This document shows, in pieces, positions 42,652 through 55,029 of a stretch of 64,000 nucleotides of DNA (the first letter of the stretch is position 1; each line of letters starts with the position of its first letter). The notes under the pieces are model-generated. The model was given only the letters and a program-made list of their open reading frames with translations. It was not told where the DNA came from and made no database searches. A program made the position numbers and the translations under genes. The stretch is from Porites lobata (Eukaryota; Cnidaria; Anthozoa; Scleractinia; Poritidae). The DNA lies in assembly GCA_942486035.1 (NCBI GenBank), contig CALNXK010000094.1, positions 1,937,501 to 2,001,500 of the forward strand, read 5' to 3'.

Positions 42652-43433
42652 ACATTGGAAGTCCAGTTTCAGACTTTTCAATCCAACATGTACACGATAT
42701 TCGGAGAATCTAGCCACACATGTAGTAAAAAAGTAAAACTCAGGAGTAAATCATTTTATTTTCCCGGTTAGACTTAATTTGACAAGATCTTTTCATTCTG
42801 CAGCTTTTTTTACCGAGGTACATCTTAATACCGCTTAATCGACGATTAAGCAGTCTTTAGACTGAAGAAATCACGCTCCCAAGAATTAGCAGAGGAGACC
42901 TGAAAATTAGAAAACTAACTCAAACAGTTGTTTTTCACATTTAAATGGTCATATTGATCCTTTATTTTAGGTCATGTTTGTTGCATGCAAGTTTTATGCG
43001 CGACCAGAGAAAATGTTTGACTGATGACAACACTGCTAAAGCTCTCTTATGCTGTTTTCAGGTCGCCTAAGTGTCTAACAGTGAAAGCAAAGTTAAAGTG
43101 AAAGTTAAAGTGAAAGCAAAATGTGAAGTCCCATCACGATAACGATAACCTGTTAGAGCGAAAAACGAGAGTGAAGAGGCGGCCGGCTTACGTTATTTAG
43201 GTGGGCTGAATTTATCTTTTCGGGAAACTTTTTTTTGTGAGGGTGGTTGATCAGTATCTCAATACATTTACTTCCTTATAACACGATACGCCGAGACACT
43301 CAAAAGGCATTTCCTCGTTATTTGCTAAGTGCTTCCTATTCAGACCTTTAAGGTTAAAATTGCCAGAAATAGTGGACATTTCGCGCCCGTGATTAATTGT
43401 CAGCGGAATCTCATTTCCAAAATGGCGGACAAA
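42652..43433. other. Intergenic, no gene recognised
   Basis: AT-rich, with a short GTGAAAGTTAAAGTGAAAGC-type repeat near 43082-43118. The right edge (43365-43385, ATTGCCAGAAATAGTGGACA) resembles in inverted form 47660-47680. Confidence 0.45.
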
Positions 43434-44675
43434 AACGATCGACTAGCAGCTAAATACAGGAATTGCACCGACCTGTGATTGGAAGATAAAAATAGTATTT
43501 CAGTGACGATGACGTGACAATTCGTTACGTTAGCCGTTTCAAGAGTAATGGTTTTTACACGAAAAAGACAGTCCACAGGAAAATACAATATAATATTAAA
43601 TATTTCTCAAAGACAAACAGTGCAGTATTCTTTTGAAGTCGGCTGACTCGCTAAGAGTGTCTTATCGAAGTTGAAGTTCAACTGTCGCAAATCGGATAAC
43701 TTCACTGAGTGATTCTGAGATGAAACCTTTTGTCTGCATCCACATTGATCTTAGATTTTACCACTTACATATTGAAGAAAAGCCATAAACAGAGCTTCAA
43801 TGTCCACGTACACCCGACTGAACCTCGGTGCGATTCCTGCAGATACCGCTGTTCAAACTAAATGCAGGAATTGCACCGGACGCGTTCTCGTCCCCAGAGT
43901 TTTTTTTTTTGAAACCGCGACAAGACATCGATCCCTTTTCAATATAGTCTTGCGACAAAGGTCTGTATTAAAAAAATTAATACTGTTGTTGGAGGGCATG
44001 CAATGAATCATGCTAAAGTTTCTATTGGGAACACAAAATAGAGGTACCAGGGAATCACAGGGAACAACTGTGTAAGTGACATAACTTTTTATTTAACTTT
44101 GTAGCTAGTGTGCCGGTGGGGGGGGATTCTATACAATAGGCACAGGGCGGCTCATTAGAAAATTTAGTGTACCAAAGACTTTCTTTGACCCCTCGAGGAG
44201 TCCACTTCAACACTGTTAGCAGTAAAGTATGTGCAGGGCTTTTGTAAATGGATATTTCTATATTTACTGACTTTCCACCCCCAATATAAACATACCAATT
44301 AAGTGAAATCAAATTCTGTGTATTTCTATGCCTTTACTGAGATGAGACAACTTGATAAGTTAGAAGACAAGCAATCCCTGTAACTTTTATACAGGAGTTT
44401 CTCCTCAAAAAGGCTAGTGTAATTTATTTGGATTGTGTGGTTCCAGAAAATAAACATACCCACCAACCCCAAGGAAAATTCTGAAGGGAGGGGGTTTGAA
44501 AACCAAGATTTTTAAAGAAAAGTATGAAATTAACCTGGAATTTCCCGAATGGTGGGGGCATCCCAAGGAAAATACCATCCTTGGAGGGAGTATGGATATT
44601 TCCTGGAACAACGCATTTATTGTTTGTTATTAATAATTTAAAGGAAAAATAACACAGTTTGTTTATATAAGTGTA

Positions 44676-44807
44676 TATGTTGTGGTTCAATTTGATCCTT
44701 GGTTTACATTTTAGTTTCCTTTATTGTAAACTCATTATCATAGATTACCATACACAAAAACAAAGGAAAATATAAACCAAGGACAAAATTGAACCACAAC
44801 ATACATA
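44676..44807. mobile_element. 132-bp MITE nested in the long-TIR element
   Basis: TATGTTGTGGTTCAATTTGATCCTTGGTTTACATTTTAGTTTCC and its inverted copy flank AAACTCATTATCATAG. The arms share GGTTTA(C)ATTTTA and CCAAGGACAAAATTGAAC with 21139-21262. Confidence 0.75.
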
Positions 44808-45024
44808 TATTAAGCTTATGTATAAACTAGCCAACGTATATATCTGTTACCTAGATAACATTTCGGCAATGATTTATATAATGCTAAGAAAGCCAGACAT
44901 TCATGCTCACAGCTTGGGGCTATATTTCACAGCCGGCAAAAAGTTGATTATCCCTGGTAGTAGTTTTGCAAAACAAAAAGCAAATTTAAAACAAACAGAA
45001 GATTTCAAATGTACAGAAACCAAA

Positions 45025-45559
45025 TTAAACAGTTTTTGAGTGCATGAAACAGTACATATGTGTGTAAATACTGTCAAGAAGGTCACTTAAAACCCATCGT
45101 GTGACACAGAGAGAAGCCACTTCATTTGGTGTCATGTCATAGTTTGGAATAATATAATCAAAAGGATTCAAGTATAGAATTTCCTGAAATTTCTTTATGG
45201 AACTTTCTGGAGGATACATTTGGACAGTCAGTGGTTTAATGTACTTTTAACATATCTTTAACATCAGATATGCCAAAACATTGGGAGCCATGCTGCAGAT
45301 AATAGTAACCCTTCTCTTCTTTCTGCCAGAAGCTTAGCTGCTTATCCCATGTTGTTAACAGACTAAACGGTGGTATTGTTTTCAATGAAAAGGGGTTTGT
45401 TGTAATTCTTGGAGAATCTGACACAACAACATCACCATCAGCATTTCGAGGGGATTTTGTGGGGGGTAAATTGAATTCAAAGGCCTCTCTCCTGGTATGG
45501 CTCGTAAGGGCAGAAGAGGTTACTTGCTTACTGCACTTTTGCCAGTCACCAGCCTGCAT
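45025..45559 (-). pseudogene. Unidentified coding exon(s) inside the long-TIR element
   Basis: A plausible acceptor (CTATTCCATGCAG, AG near 45553) opens a frame through EAFEFNLPPTKSPRNADGD, TTWDKQLSFWQKEEKGYYYL and CFGISDVKDMLK. It then continues in another frame after one shift near 45240 with YIKPLTVQMYPPESSIKKFQ, YLNPFDYIIPNYDMTPNEVA and CVTRWVLSDLLDSIY, ending at a stop near 45025. Composition looks like real protein. I do not recognise the family; the end vaguely resembles Ulp1-type segments of transposon proteins, which is a guess. A further minus-strand frame at 44312-44055 may be a later exon. Confidence 0.5.
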
Positions 45560-46842
45560 GGAATAGAGTTCAGATTCATTCAGATGAGTGTTTAGTCATT
45601 GACTGCCCTCAACTCCCTCCACCCCCCAAAAAAAAAAAAAAAATGAACTAAAAATATAAATCAATGTAGAAATGTTATCCACAGGTACACAAAGTGTAAA
45701 TACAAGAGCTAATTTCAGCAAACTCTTACAGGTGGACCGCCTTTTCCCTAAATTTTGCGAGTGAACATGACATGTAACTCTATTAGCTTAAAACAAGCAT
45801 TGACTCGTCTTTAGTTTCTCCACAGACTTTTTTCTGCGAAAACTCAACCCCACCCACCCACCCCCTGTGGCAGGTCAAATGGTCCTCGCAGCTACGTGCT
45901 GAAACGCAATGATTATTCGGTTTGCTGAAAAGGGGATTTTTGTTTCTTCCAAAGGACATGATGGGATTTAACCAGGCTGTTTAGGCGACCATTATTTTTA
46001 CATTGCTGAGGTGTTTCAGATTCGATATACTCACCAAGGAGAGCATGTTACACTTGTAAAGTCAAGCAGTAAAAGAAAAAAAGGCAAAGAACAATCAGCC
46101 CGAGGTTTAGATGACCTTTAGTCAGGATCCTATAACCCTTGCTTCAGTATAATTTAACTTCGAATACAAGTGATGTGTTATTTCCAGTGGCCTATACTAA
46201 GTCTTGTCCTATCAAGCGAAAATCAAAACGCGAGAAAATCAATTAAAGTTTCCCGCGGCTATTTAATTTATGCCAAGTTGCGCATTCGACCAATGAGCGT
46301 CCGGTGTATTCTCGTTCCCAGAGCCCGTCTTTCTTGGTCACGTGCTCTTTTGTTACAACTTAGAGTGACTCTGGGGACGAGAACGCGTCCGGTGCAATTC
46401 CTGCATTTAGTATGAACAGCGGTATCTGCAGGAATCGCACCGAGGTTCAGTCGGGTGTACGTGGACATTGAAGCTCTGTTTATGGCTTTTCTTCAATATG
46501 TAAGTGGTAAAATCTAAGATCAATGTGGATGCAGACAAAAGGTTTCATCTCAGAATCACTCAGTGAAGTTATCCGATTTGCGACAGTTGAACTTCAACTT
46601 CGATAGGACATTGACTCTTAGCGAGCTAGTCAGCCGACTTCAAAAGAATACTGCACCGTTTGTCTTTGAGAAATATTTAATATTTTATTGTATTTTCCTG
46701 TGGACTGTCTTTTTCGTGTAAAAACCATTACTCTTGAAACGGCTAACGTAACGAATTGTCACGTCATCGTCACTGAAATACTATTTTTATCTTCCAATCA
46801 CAGGTCGGTGCAATTCCTGTATTTAGCTGCTAGTAACGATCG

Positions 46843-48048
46843 TAGTCAGGGAAAGCGTATCCCCTGCGATTTTTTAAATAATTTGAGCTCTGTGGATCTG
46901 TTTTACGAAGAAAAACGCTGGAATGAAACACCTTGCAAGAAAATGTTAGGTTTATACTCGGCCGAGCGGCTGATAGCAACAAAACAGTACGCGGCGGTAC
47001 CTTTCGTGACATTTTCGTGACATTTTCGTGACAATTTTGTTTTAAAACCAAGCCTGGTACGCTAATCGAGGATTTTTGAATGCCTGGAACCTAGTTTATA
47101 TCCCGTGAAGCATCTCTGGAGTTGTAGCAACAACCAAAATGGCGATTCGGTGAGATTTGGAGTTGTGAAGCTTTGTCCGACCGAAATAAGTCATTCGCAA
47201 CCATGGCGTCCATTACTGGACTACAGATGGAAAACTGCGGGAAATAATGCGCCTTTGGAAGTATTTTCCAGTGCAAAAATCGTCTGTTTTGGAAACATCT
47301 TCCATCGCAGAAGTGATATCGAGTCGTGCAAATTTACTTCAGTGAAGGGTTTATCCTCTAATCGACGAGTATTTCGCATGGCCTCGGCAAGATTTTAAGA
47401 CAATGTATGGAGAAATGGAGCGTACAACGAGAGATAAAAGTGGCCACTTCGGGAAGTAAGTAAACCTACTTCTAATTAGCTATTTTTAACCCAGATGCGA
47501 AGGTTGCACAGCACTTAACATGTTTCGAGTCGTGTACCGAACACCCGTGAGCTCATAATCGATATATTTGAAAAAGTTTCCTTTTCTCCATACATTTTCT
47601 TATACGAATTCGCAGCCATTGTGGCCTTGGTGCGCACGCGCAACCGCCATCTTGTCCCTAATTTCTGGCAATGTTATCGAATGTGAGGTATAAGCTGCTA
47701 GTCGAGACAATAAGTCTGGTCAGATTTAAAAATGCATTCTTCTAGCTGGTCATTAAACAACGTATTGTCATTCAAGTATAGAAGCTTCTCCTAACCATGC
47801 AGGTTCAAAACTGCTTAAATAGTACAAAGAAAACAACAACAACAACAGCAAAACAGGATTAACACTAGTAGGAGCATCATGCATGCAGTCAACGTTTTCT
47901 AAGAGGAACACCTTTGGGGCGCGCACTGAGTGTCCGTCTTATAAACAGTCAAATAAGGGGATCAGAGAAAGGAAAGGAACAACCGTAGATGTCCGTTTTA
48001 CCGAGATACCCGTCTTATAGAAAATTCCCTTAAGAGAGAGTCGACCAT
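46843..48048. other. Flank of the long-TIR element, no gene recognised
   Basis: Contains a three-copy 11-bp tandem repeat TTTTCGTGACA at 47001-47033 and a (CAA)n tract near 47835. GTGTCCGTCTTATA-type motifs near 47930 and 48000 resemble a dispersed repeat. Open frames here lack known motifs. Confidence 0.45.
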
Positions 48049-48057
48049 ACCAGAGAC

Positions 48058-49505
48058 CAGGCGGTGTGCGTCACGACCCACAAAGGTTCATGGGTAAAAC
48101 TGTTACTGTGCCTCATTTCAATCCTGACACGGTCGAGTTCGCATCTCGTAAGAGAAGCGATTTCGAGAATTTTCAAGATCTCATAGTGGCCTTAGATGCT
48201 TGCTATTGGCTTCATAAGGCAATTTCAAGAAGTTTATCGCGGTTCGGAGACGATCGTGCGATCTAGCCGACTTTGAGCGGCGACTAATTTCCTGCTTCTC
48301 ATGAGATTTTATGTACTGTTTGGTTTATATGTATGTTTTATCTCATGGTGAAAGATATCTGTAGTTCATACCTGGATTTGCTTAACTAAAAAAAATTCGT
48401 CCATTAGAAGTGTTAATATATTTGATGGACTTTGTTACCGGCAAAGCAGGAGGAGTGCGTGCAAACAGCTAGGTGAGAAATCGTCTCTCATAACAAATTT
48501 ATTTTCATCGACAAGTTTATATTATTTTGAAAACAGTGCCCGTTTGAAATCCTTATGCGCAAATAAATCTTCTATCAGGCAAGGAGAAAACAGACCGAAA
48601 GAGCCGAACATACAGCCGCAGAAATAAACAGTAAAATAAACCACGATCTTGTCTGCGCGGTCATTGCAGTGAGCGCAGTATATCGATTTTGTTATAAAGT
48701 AGAACCTAACCTCACAGTTTTAAAACCCTGTATGATGTTGTCTGGATCTTCGATAATGGTTTTGTGTTTTGGTAGAGATTTATAACAATTTATTCCCTCA
48801 CATAACTTTACACGAAGATTTGCATACACGTAGCACACACCGCATGCAAATTATTTTAAAGTCACGCTTTCAGTTTCCGCACTGGGTTATGAAAAAGGTT
48901 TTGTTTCCAAAGGTTATTACAATATTCAAACTTATTTACCTTTTGTGGTTTAAAATAGAACCAACTCTTCCTGGATTTGGCGTTACTCGCTTCACGTCGG
49001 CTTCTGCTTCGGCATGTTTTCTCAGCCCCGTTTCCCGGGAGTTGTGCCACTTGGCTGAGACGATGTCTTAATTCCAAGACACTTTCAACGGCTCATAACG
49101 GGAAAACTAACAGGGGTAGACCCCGAAATTTGCAAAGAAGAAAGGTTGAAGTAACAAGATGGCCAAAATAATTTGACAAAACCGCTAACAGTAACCAGCA
49201 ATAAATCCAAGAAGAACGGCAAAAACAACACTCAAATCATCATGGCGGCCTGCACATGACCGAGCAATTCAAACTTGTCACAAACGCTCAAGAAAGCAAA
49301 ATATTTAAAAGTAACGCAACTGCTATCAAGATAAAGTGTTCCAACAACTTTCCACGGCGGTGTAGTGTCGAAATTACCAACACAAGCTTGGAATAAAGCG
49401 AAAATTTCACCACATATACCTCTGAAAACAGCTCTTTCCGAGCGCGAAAATCACTCTACAAATGACGCATTCTGATTGGTCGAATCTCGTGAGGCACGCC
49501 GCCTG
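48058..49505. mobile_element. 1.45-kb hAT-like element, 8-bp target duplication
   Basis: Ends CAGGCGGTGTGCGTCACGA and (inverted) CAGGCGGCGTGCCTCACGA. ACCAGAGA occurs at 48049-48056 and 49506-49513; one extra C separates the left copy from the CAGG end. CAGG-type ends with 8-bp duplications are typical of hAT. No transposase frame was seen, so it is non-autonomous or decayed. Confidence 0.7.
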
Positions 49506-49513
49506 ACCAGAGA

Positions 49514-51753
49514 CAGAAGATGGGCCACCCAAACTTAGAAAAGAGTTTACATGGTGACAAGAAAATCATCTCTCGTATCATGAGGACTCCACCCTGCGAT
49601 CAGAGCCTCCTTTTTATCTTCTTGATCGAGGAGGAGAAAAGGAGGCCCTGTCTGAAACGCGTCAAGCCTTTGAGGCCGCCGCAGCCCTTCGTATTTTACT
49701 GTCTTACAAGATATCAATAATCTTGAAACTTAAGAGTCACACAAAAAGAGGTTAATCTTGAGAATCTGAAATTTTTAATAAAATGCATCGAGCGGTTTCA
49801 AAATTATTCGCTTATTTGTTTAAGAAGAGCAAAATGTTTACAAAAGAGAGCGCCTCAGTAAGTTTCAGTACGTGCTAATGAAATCCTTCTTTCAACATCG
49901 CTCGCTTTCACTCACGTTTTTAAAGACAAATAAAATTTCACTTCAAAAGCGCTTCGTTTTCTATAGATAACGGCCGAACATGAACTATAAAACTGTTTAT
50001 GATACGGCAACCAAAATTATGAAGAGTGATACGATGTACCTAAAATTTATCTTCGTTACCTACGACCCACAGATAACCCACGGCAAACAAATCGGCAATA
50101 GAAAACAAATGTTTAGGAAAAACAAGGTACACGAGAACACACACAAAATTTCAGCCCCACGCCCCTTCTCAATATCTTCAATACCCCTTTCTCTCTACTA
50201 AATGGGCTTTTGGCCTCATCCATGTCCTCTCCATACAAATATTATCAAAAATAATCGAAAAACAATCCTAAACAGAAAGCCTGAGAACGTTTAAAATAAG
50301 TACAAGTATCTTTTCGGCTATTATTCACAACCACCACTTTATTTCAACACACTGTACTACATTATCCCTTCATATGCAAATAATCACTTCCACAACTACC
50401 TCAATGCAACAGCTAAAATCACTTTTACCTCCCAAAATAGTTATTTTTTGCTACTTCATATTAAATTCTACGAAAAACAATTCATGGCAAGAAATGACCC
50501 CTTTGAGGCCGATTTAAATGGTCTTGAGCCTGAAAAATTGGTTCTGCTCATGCGCAGTTTAAATGAGCGGGCTATGGGGCTGAATGAAGAAGGCAAAACA
50601 AAATGGTGGCCGAAAAGGGTACTTGTCCCGTGGAAGCTTTCCTGTGGATCCAGTTCTTCATCACGATAATCAGCCTCTTGTTGTACAGATTTGCAATAGT
50701 ATAATTAGTACAGAAGTTTACTGCCAACAAAAATATAAACATTTATCAGTTGCTGAACATGAAACCGAGCGGAACTTAATAAATTTATGACAAATTTGTA
50801 ATTTACAGATTCAAAGATTACTTGTTTATTTGGGCCTGAAATGATGGATATCCTTTGTGGTTGTATTTCCTACCATCGCTGATTTCCTTCTTTTCTTGGT
50901 CGTTTTGCACGGCCTCTACACAACACAACACAACACAACACAAACGTAATGCAAATTATAACAAGGGCCGGGGCGCTCCACAAAATGGCCATCATCTACG
51001 GAGGAAGGAGTACTTTTCAAACGCAGATTTACATATATTTTTATTAGATTCCAAAGCTTTCCATATCAACCCTTACATATTTCAAATACGCATGTTTTAA
51101 ACGACTAGGCCGCCTGAAGCGATGATCCTGTTTTGGCCGAGCAGTCAATGACATTCACGGCTTCTTTCAAGTTCGACGACTTCGAAGCCCGATTTACATG
51201 GTTTATTTTTCATTTTCCCAACCTATTTTCGACTTCCTGATGGAGTAATATATAGATTTAGCTAGGGCTAAAAGAGAAGCTCCCATTAATAAATTTATAA
51301 TTTAAATCAAACAATTAACTTGTATTTCACAATTCAGTTAACTTTAGAGCACATTCATGTGACTTTTTAGGGAAAGGTCAAGTGATTTTAGAGAAAAATA
51401 ATTTGCAAACAGCCCAAGAGTGAACCAAATCTTACTTCGAGTTGATAGCCTCATATGTACACCCAAAAACTTGTAATCATCTTCAATCACATTTGAGAGC
51501 CATAATGGATCTTGATCACCGTAGATCATGAATTAGGCCAGGAAAAAAAATCAGGCCGAATTTTTAGCGTTCGACAAGTTTACTTTACAAAATCTTGGGA
51601 ACAAACTTCTGGGTGCGTGTAAACCAACCTTCTATACCATTTATACATCACATCTGAGGTGAAACAGTACTATGAGGCACTGTTTTTATCATACAGACCT
51701 CGGACAGAATGCAGTATTTCACACTTTTGCAATACAAATTGCACTCCGCCAAT
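49514..51753. other. Intergenic, no gene recognised
   Basis: Includes an inverted CAGAGCCTCCTTTT/AAAAGGAGGCCCTG hairpin near 49603-49652, an (ACAAC)n microsatellite at 50918-50944, and a TATAGATTTAGCTAGGGCTAAAAG block near 51252 that also occurs near 12899. The frame at 51529-51344 (minus) is not recognised. Confidence 0.45.
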
Positions 51754-52138
51754 GGCCGAATTTATACTAGGGACGAGTTATCCGTCTAGACGGATTATCC
51801 GTCAGACGGATAATTTGTCTAAGTATAAAACCGCAGAAGAATTTTGCTCCATAATTTGTCTAGATATTTTAAGTGGGAAAACGACCGCGGGAAACAGTAA
51901 ACATTGCCAAAATAGAGAAACCAGTCCCTCTCATGTGAAAACTTCGTCAAAAAACCGTCTACGTTCCATCTACATATAAATTTAGAGACAGACGAATTAT
52001 CGCTAACAGACGAATCAGCCTCAGACGAATTTTGCTTCATAATTCGTCTTAGCACCGAATTTATACTAGAGACGACTTATCCGTCTGAGACGGGTAATCC
52101 GTTTAGGTGGATAATTCGTCTCTAGTATAAATTCGGCC
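51754..52138. mobile_element. MITE with GGCCGAATTTATACTAG ends
   Basis: GGCCGAATTTATACTAGGGACGA at the left mirrors TCGTCTCTAGTATAAATTCGGCC at the right. Inside are ATCCGTCTAGACGGAT palindromes and an internal further copy of the end (CGAATTTATACTAGAGACGA near 52066), so the element carries three end-like sequences. Confidence 0.8.
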
Positions 52139-52268
52139 CATATTCAAGACGATCGAAGCACGCGTGGGCTTTTAGCTAAACCGTTAAAAAAATATGTAAA
52201 CAACATTAACACCATCCTCGGAGACCCACAGGCGGTCAGTCGGGCCGGGAAAAGGCGTGACAAAAGTT

Positions 52269-53614
52269 TTCAAGCACAGGCGGAAAAGCCCCTGGGTACA
52301 CCGAACCATTTCCAAACGGTCAAGCGAATGCTGGCTCCTGATTGGGCACAAAAAATGCTTCGTATGATTGTGCCCAATCGGCGAACAGCATCTCCTGAGT
52401 TCTATTCGTGAGTTCGTACACGACGGCTATTGACTCGATCACGGCTTGTCTGTTTCATGCACCAAAGAAATGCATGCAGTCAGGAATCATTCGGTTTGAT
52501 ATAAACGCTACATTTCAAAATACTGGTAGTCTTTACACCAGAGCCTAAATAAGCTAAGAAATATTTCAAGACAAGTAAATTTTAAATTCTTCAAGTAAAA
52601 GAAAGCTTCACACACAACCTACCTTTTTTCTTCAGGTTTCCCCACGCAACGTAATTAAGACTGATTGACATGCTTCACCTTTCTCAAAGCTTGGAAACCG
52701 CAAGTTCGCTAAGTCGGTTTTAATGAGATGCAAAGCAAAGTTAATTGAGATTTTGCTTAGGCCTTCACACACGCATTTTTTGGTTAAGTGAAACTTAGCA
52801 GCTCTCAAGTCTTACTTAACAGCCCAGTGTAAAGACAACCACTGTCTGCTCGAAAACTAAAGACGCTTTTCCAAAAATACAAGCTTGAGCTTACACGCTT
52901 GCATCGATCATGCCTTCGTAAATATTAGGGAGTGTAATATGCCACGACAGCTGAGAACGACGAAAACGTCGCATGAAGAGTGAACTCACATTTTTTCAGT
53001 CTCTATCGTGATTATTCCAACTCACTTACTTTGTCAAATGCAAGCGAACTCTTCTGGAGCTGAATTTCTATCAACCATATCCAAGTTCATAAAGAGAAAG
53101 AAAATTTTGTCATTGCTTGTTTATGTCCTTCACAAAACGTGAAATTAGGCATTTTCACGTGCTAGTCGTGCAGTGACGGCAAAGAAATATACAAAAAAGC
53201 CTGATGCACGTGCAAAGTTGTTGTTTTGCCTTGCCAAGCTATTTTTTTTTTTACTTTCTCGTCGCCGCTTCATCTTAAACTTCCTATTATTTACAATACA
53301 TTGTGATCCGGTAGAAACAGAATTTTCTCAGTGCAAATTAAATTGCTCCTGCTGATAGCATCCGAAACGTTTTTCGACTCATCGGTAGTTCTTTCGTTTC
53401 TGGTTAGGAAAGCTTGGTGAACGAGCCGGGCAATTGTGGCGAGATAATAGCCGTAGTGTACGAACTCACGAAAAGAACTCAGGAGATGCTGTTCGCCGAT
53501 TGGGCACAATAATAAAAAGGATTTTTTGTGCCCAATCAGGAACCAGCATTCTCTTGACCGTTTGGAAATTGTCCGGTGAGAGTCGGTACTCAGGGGCTCT
53601 TCCGCCCATGCTTG
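52269..53614. repeat. Pair of about 205-bp inverted arms (52269-52470, 53410-53614)
   Basis: The left arm (TTCAAGCACAGGCGGAAAAG..., TTTCCAAACGGTCAAGCGAATGCTGG, ...CAGCATCTCCTGAGTTC) matches the reverse complement of the right arm at roughly 80-85%. Each arm holds a GATTGGGCACA...TGTGCCCAATC hairpin. The 940-bp spacer contains an inverted relative of the 23987-24367 family near 53085-53290. Either one foldback element or two opposite copies. Confidence 0.7.
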
Positions 53615-53746
53615 AATCACCAAAAGGGGAGGGCCATACCTCTTTTTGAGCTATTCAAGGGGAGGGTCACACATCTTTTCCAGAATTTTTTAATGAGGTT
53701 TTTTGTGATGTTGCTTTACATTCTTCTTACAGATTAAGTTTTTCTG

Positions 53747-53850
53747 TTACATACATACATACATACACACATACATACATACACACATACATACATTTAC
53801 ACACACACACACACACTATACATACATACATACATACATACATACATACT
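53747..53850. repeat. (CATA)n / (CACA)n microsatellite
   Basis: Long run of CATA with interspersed CACA. It forms the 3' tail of the adjoining minus-strand LINE. The open frame across it is an artefact. Confidence 0.9.
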
Positions 53851-54990
53851 TTATTTAAGGTATCATAAGAAATAAACGATACAAATAATACCCTAAAAAG
53901 GAAGTTTAAGAGGTTGACCCTACGTAAATAAACTTCCAAAAATAAAAATTAAAAATATATGCTTATGAATAAAATCTAAGATGGATAAAAACCTAAGAAA
54001 TACGCATGTACGATATTTAAGAGTTATTTTAAAACGTCTTAAATTTCCTATCTCAACAACATTGGCGGGCAGGTCATTCCATTCACGAATAATTTTAACA
54101 AAGAAAGAGTATTTATTTACAATTGCAGTTAGCCGATTTTACTTGCAGTTTGTAGTTGTGATTGGACCTGGTACGTTTTGAAGCGAACTCAAGAAAATTG
54201 GAAAAACAAAGGCTATTCAGTCCGAATACAAGTTTATAGCATTCAATCAAAGAAAAATATAGCCTTCTATCAGTCAACTGCGACCACCGTAACATTTCGC
54301 AGCGATCTTCGTATGACATCTCTCCCCTTCGCTGACCTAAGGCCAATCGAGAAGCTCTTCTCTGAAACTTCTCTAAGAGAACAAGATTCTTAACTAGGTA
54401 AGGGCACCATACAAGGGAAGCGTTCCCGAGGATTGGTCTCACAAGAGCCTTGTACACTGTGGAAAAGATTTCCTTGTTTACAGAACCGATTGTTCGCTTG
54501 ATTAGACCAAGAACTTTATTGGCCTTATTGACAACCTCAACAACGTGTAAAGACCACGAGAGGTCATGCGAGATTGTGATGCCGAGGACCTTTACAGAAC
54601 TCATTGAACTTAGACGTTCTCCACGCGGGACGAGGGAGTAATGTGGGACAGATTTATCAGGATTATGTGTAACTCGCATAATTTCACATTTATTCGCATT
54701 GAAGTTTCACTGCCAGACCTCAGACCAATTTCTAAGGTGGGATAAGTCGGACTGAAGGATGCTTGTGTCTCTAGCTATGTCGGAGATCTCTCTGTAAACC
54801 TTGGTATCATCTGCATGCAGTTTAACCGTTGATGAAATACCTGACGAAATGTCATTCACGTATAAAATGAATAAGACGGGTCCGAGGATTGCTCCTTGGG
54901 GTACTCCAGATAAAACTGGAGACCAGGACGAGCAAGTACCACGCAGGAAGACGCGTTGCATCCGACCGGTTCTTTCCACCTACTTTGACT
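53747..54990 (-). mobile_element. Jockey-superfamily LINE 3' fragment with (TATG)n tail
   Basis: Minus strand, 54979-54113: GVPQGAILGPVLFILYVNDI and KLHADDTKVY are RT palm motifs (the usual F before ADD is H). Then MSSVKVLGITISHDLSWS, YKALVRPILGNASLVWCPY and FQRRASRLAL follow. The frame is interrupted once, by TGA at 54709-54707, and is otherwise continuous. The 3' end runs to GATACCTTAAATAAAGTATG and a (TATG)n/(CATA)n microsatellite at 53747-53850. It is 5'-truncated near 54990. Confidence 0.85.
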
Positions 54991-55029
54991 TAATATGGTG
55001 ATTTATTATAGGTACTAGGTTACATTTCT

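Larger units (their letters stand above)
43442..46834 (-). mobile_element. 3.4-kb element with about 460-bp TIRs and 8-bp target duplication
   Basis: Arms 43442-43900 and 46368-46834 are near-identical inverted copies starting ACTAGCAGCTAAATACAGG. AACGATCG flanks both ends exactly (43434-43441 and 46835-46842). Long arms plus 8-bp duplications fit Mutator-like or other 8-bp-duplicating DNA transposons; the superfamily is not proven. The interior has minus-strand coding pieces near 45559-45025 and 44312-44055 and a nested MITE at 44676-44807. Confidence 0.85.

Noticed and set aside
53727..53939. Frame rich in Tyr, Val, Met and Cys on the minus strand
   Set aside because: Translation of the (CATA)n/(CACA)n microsatellite.
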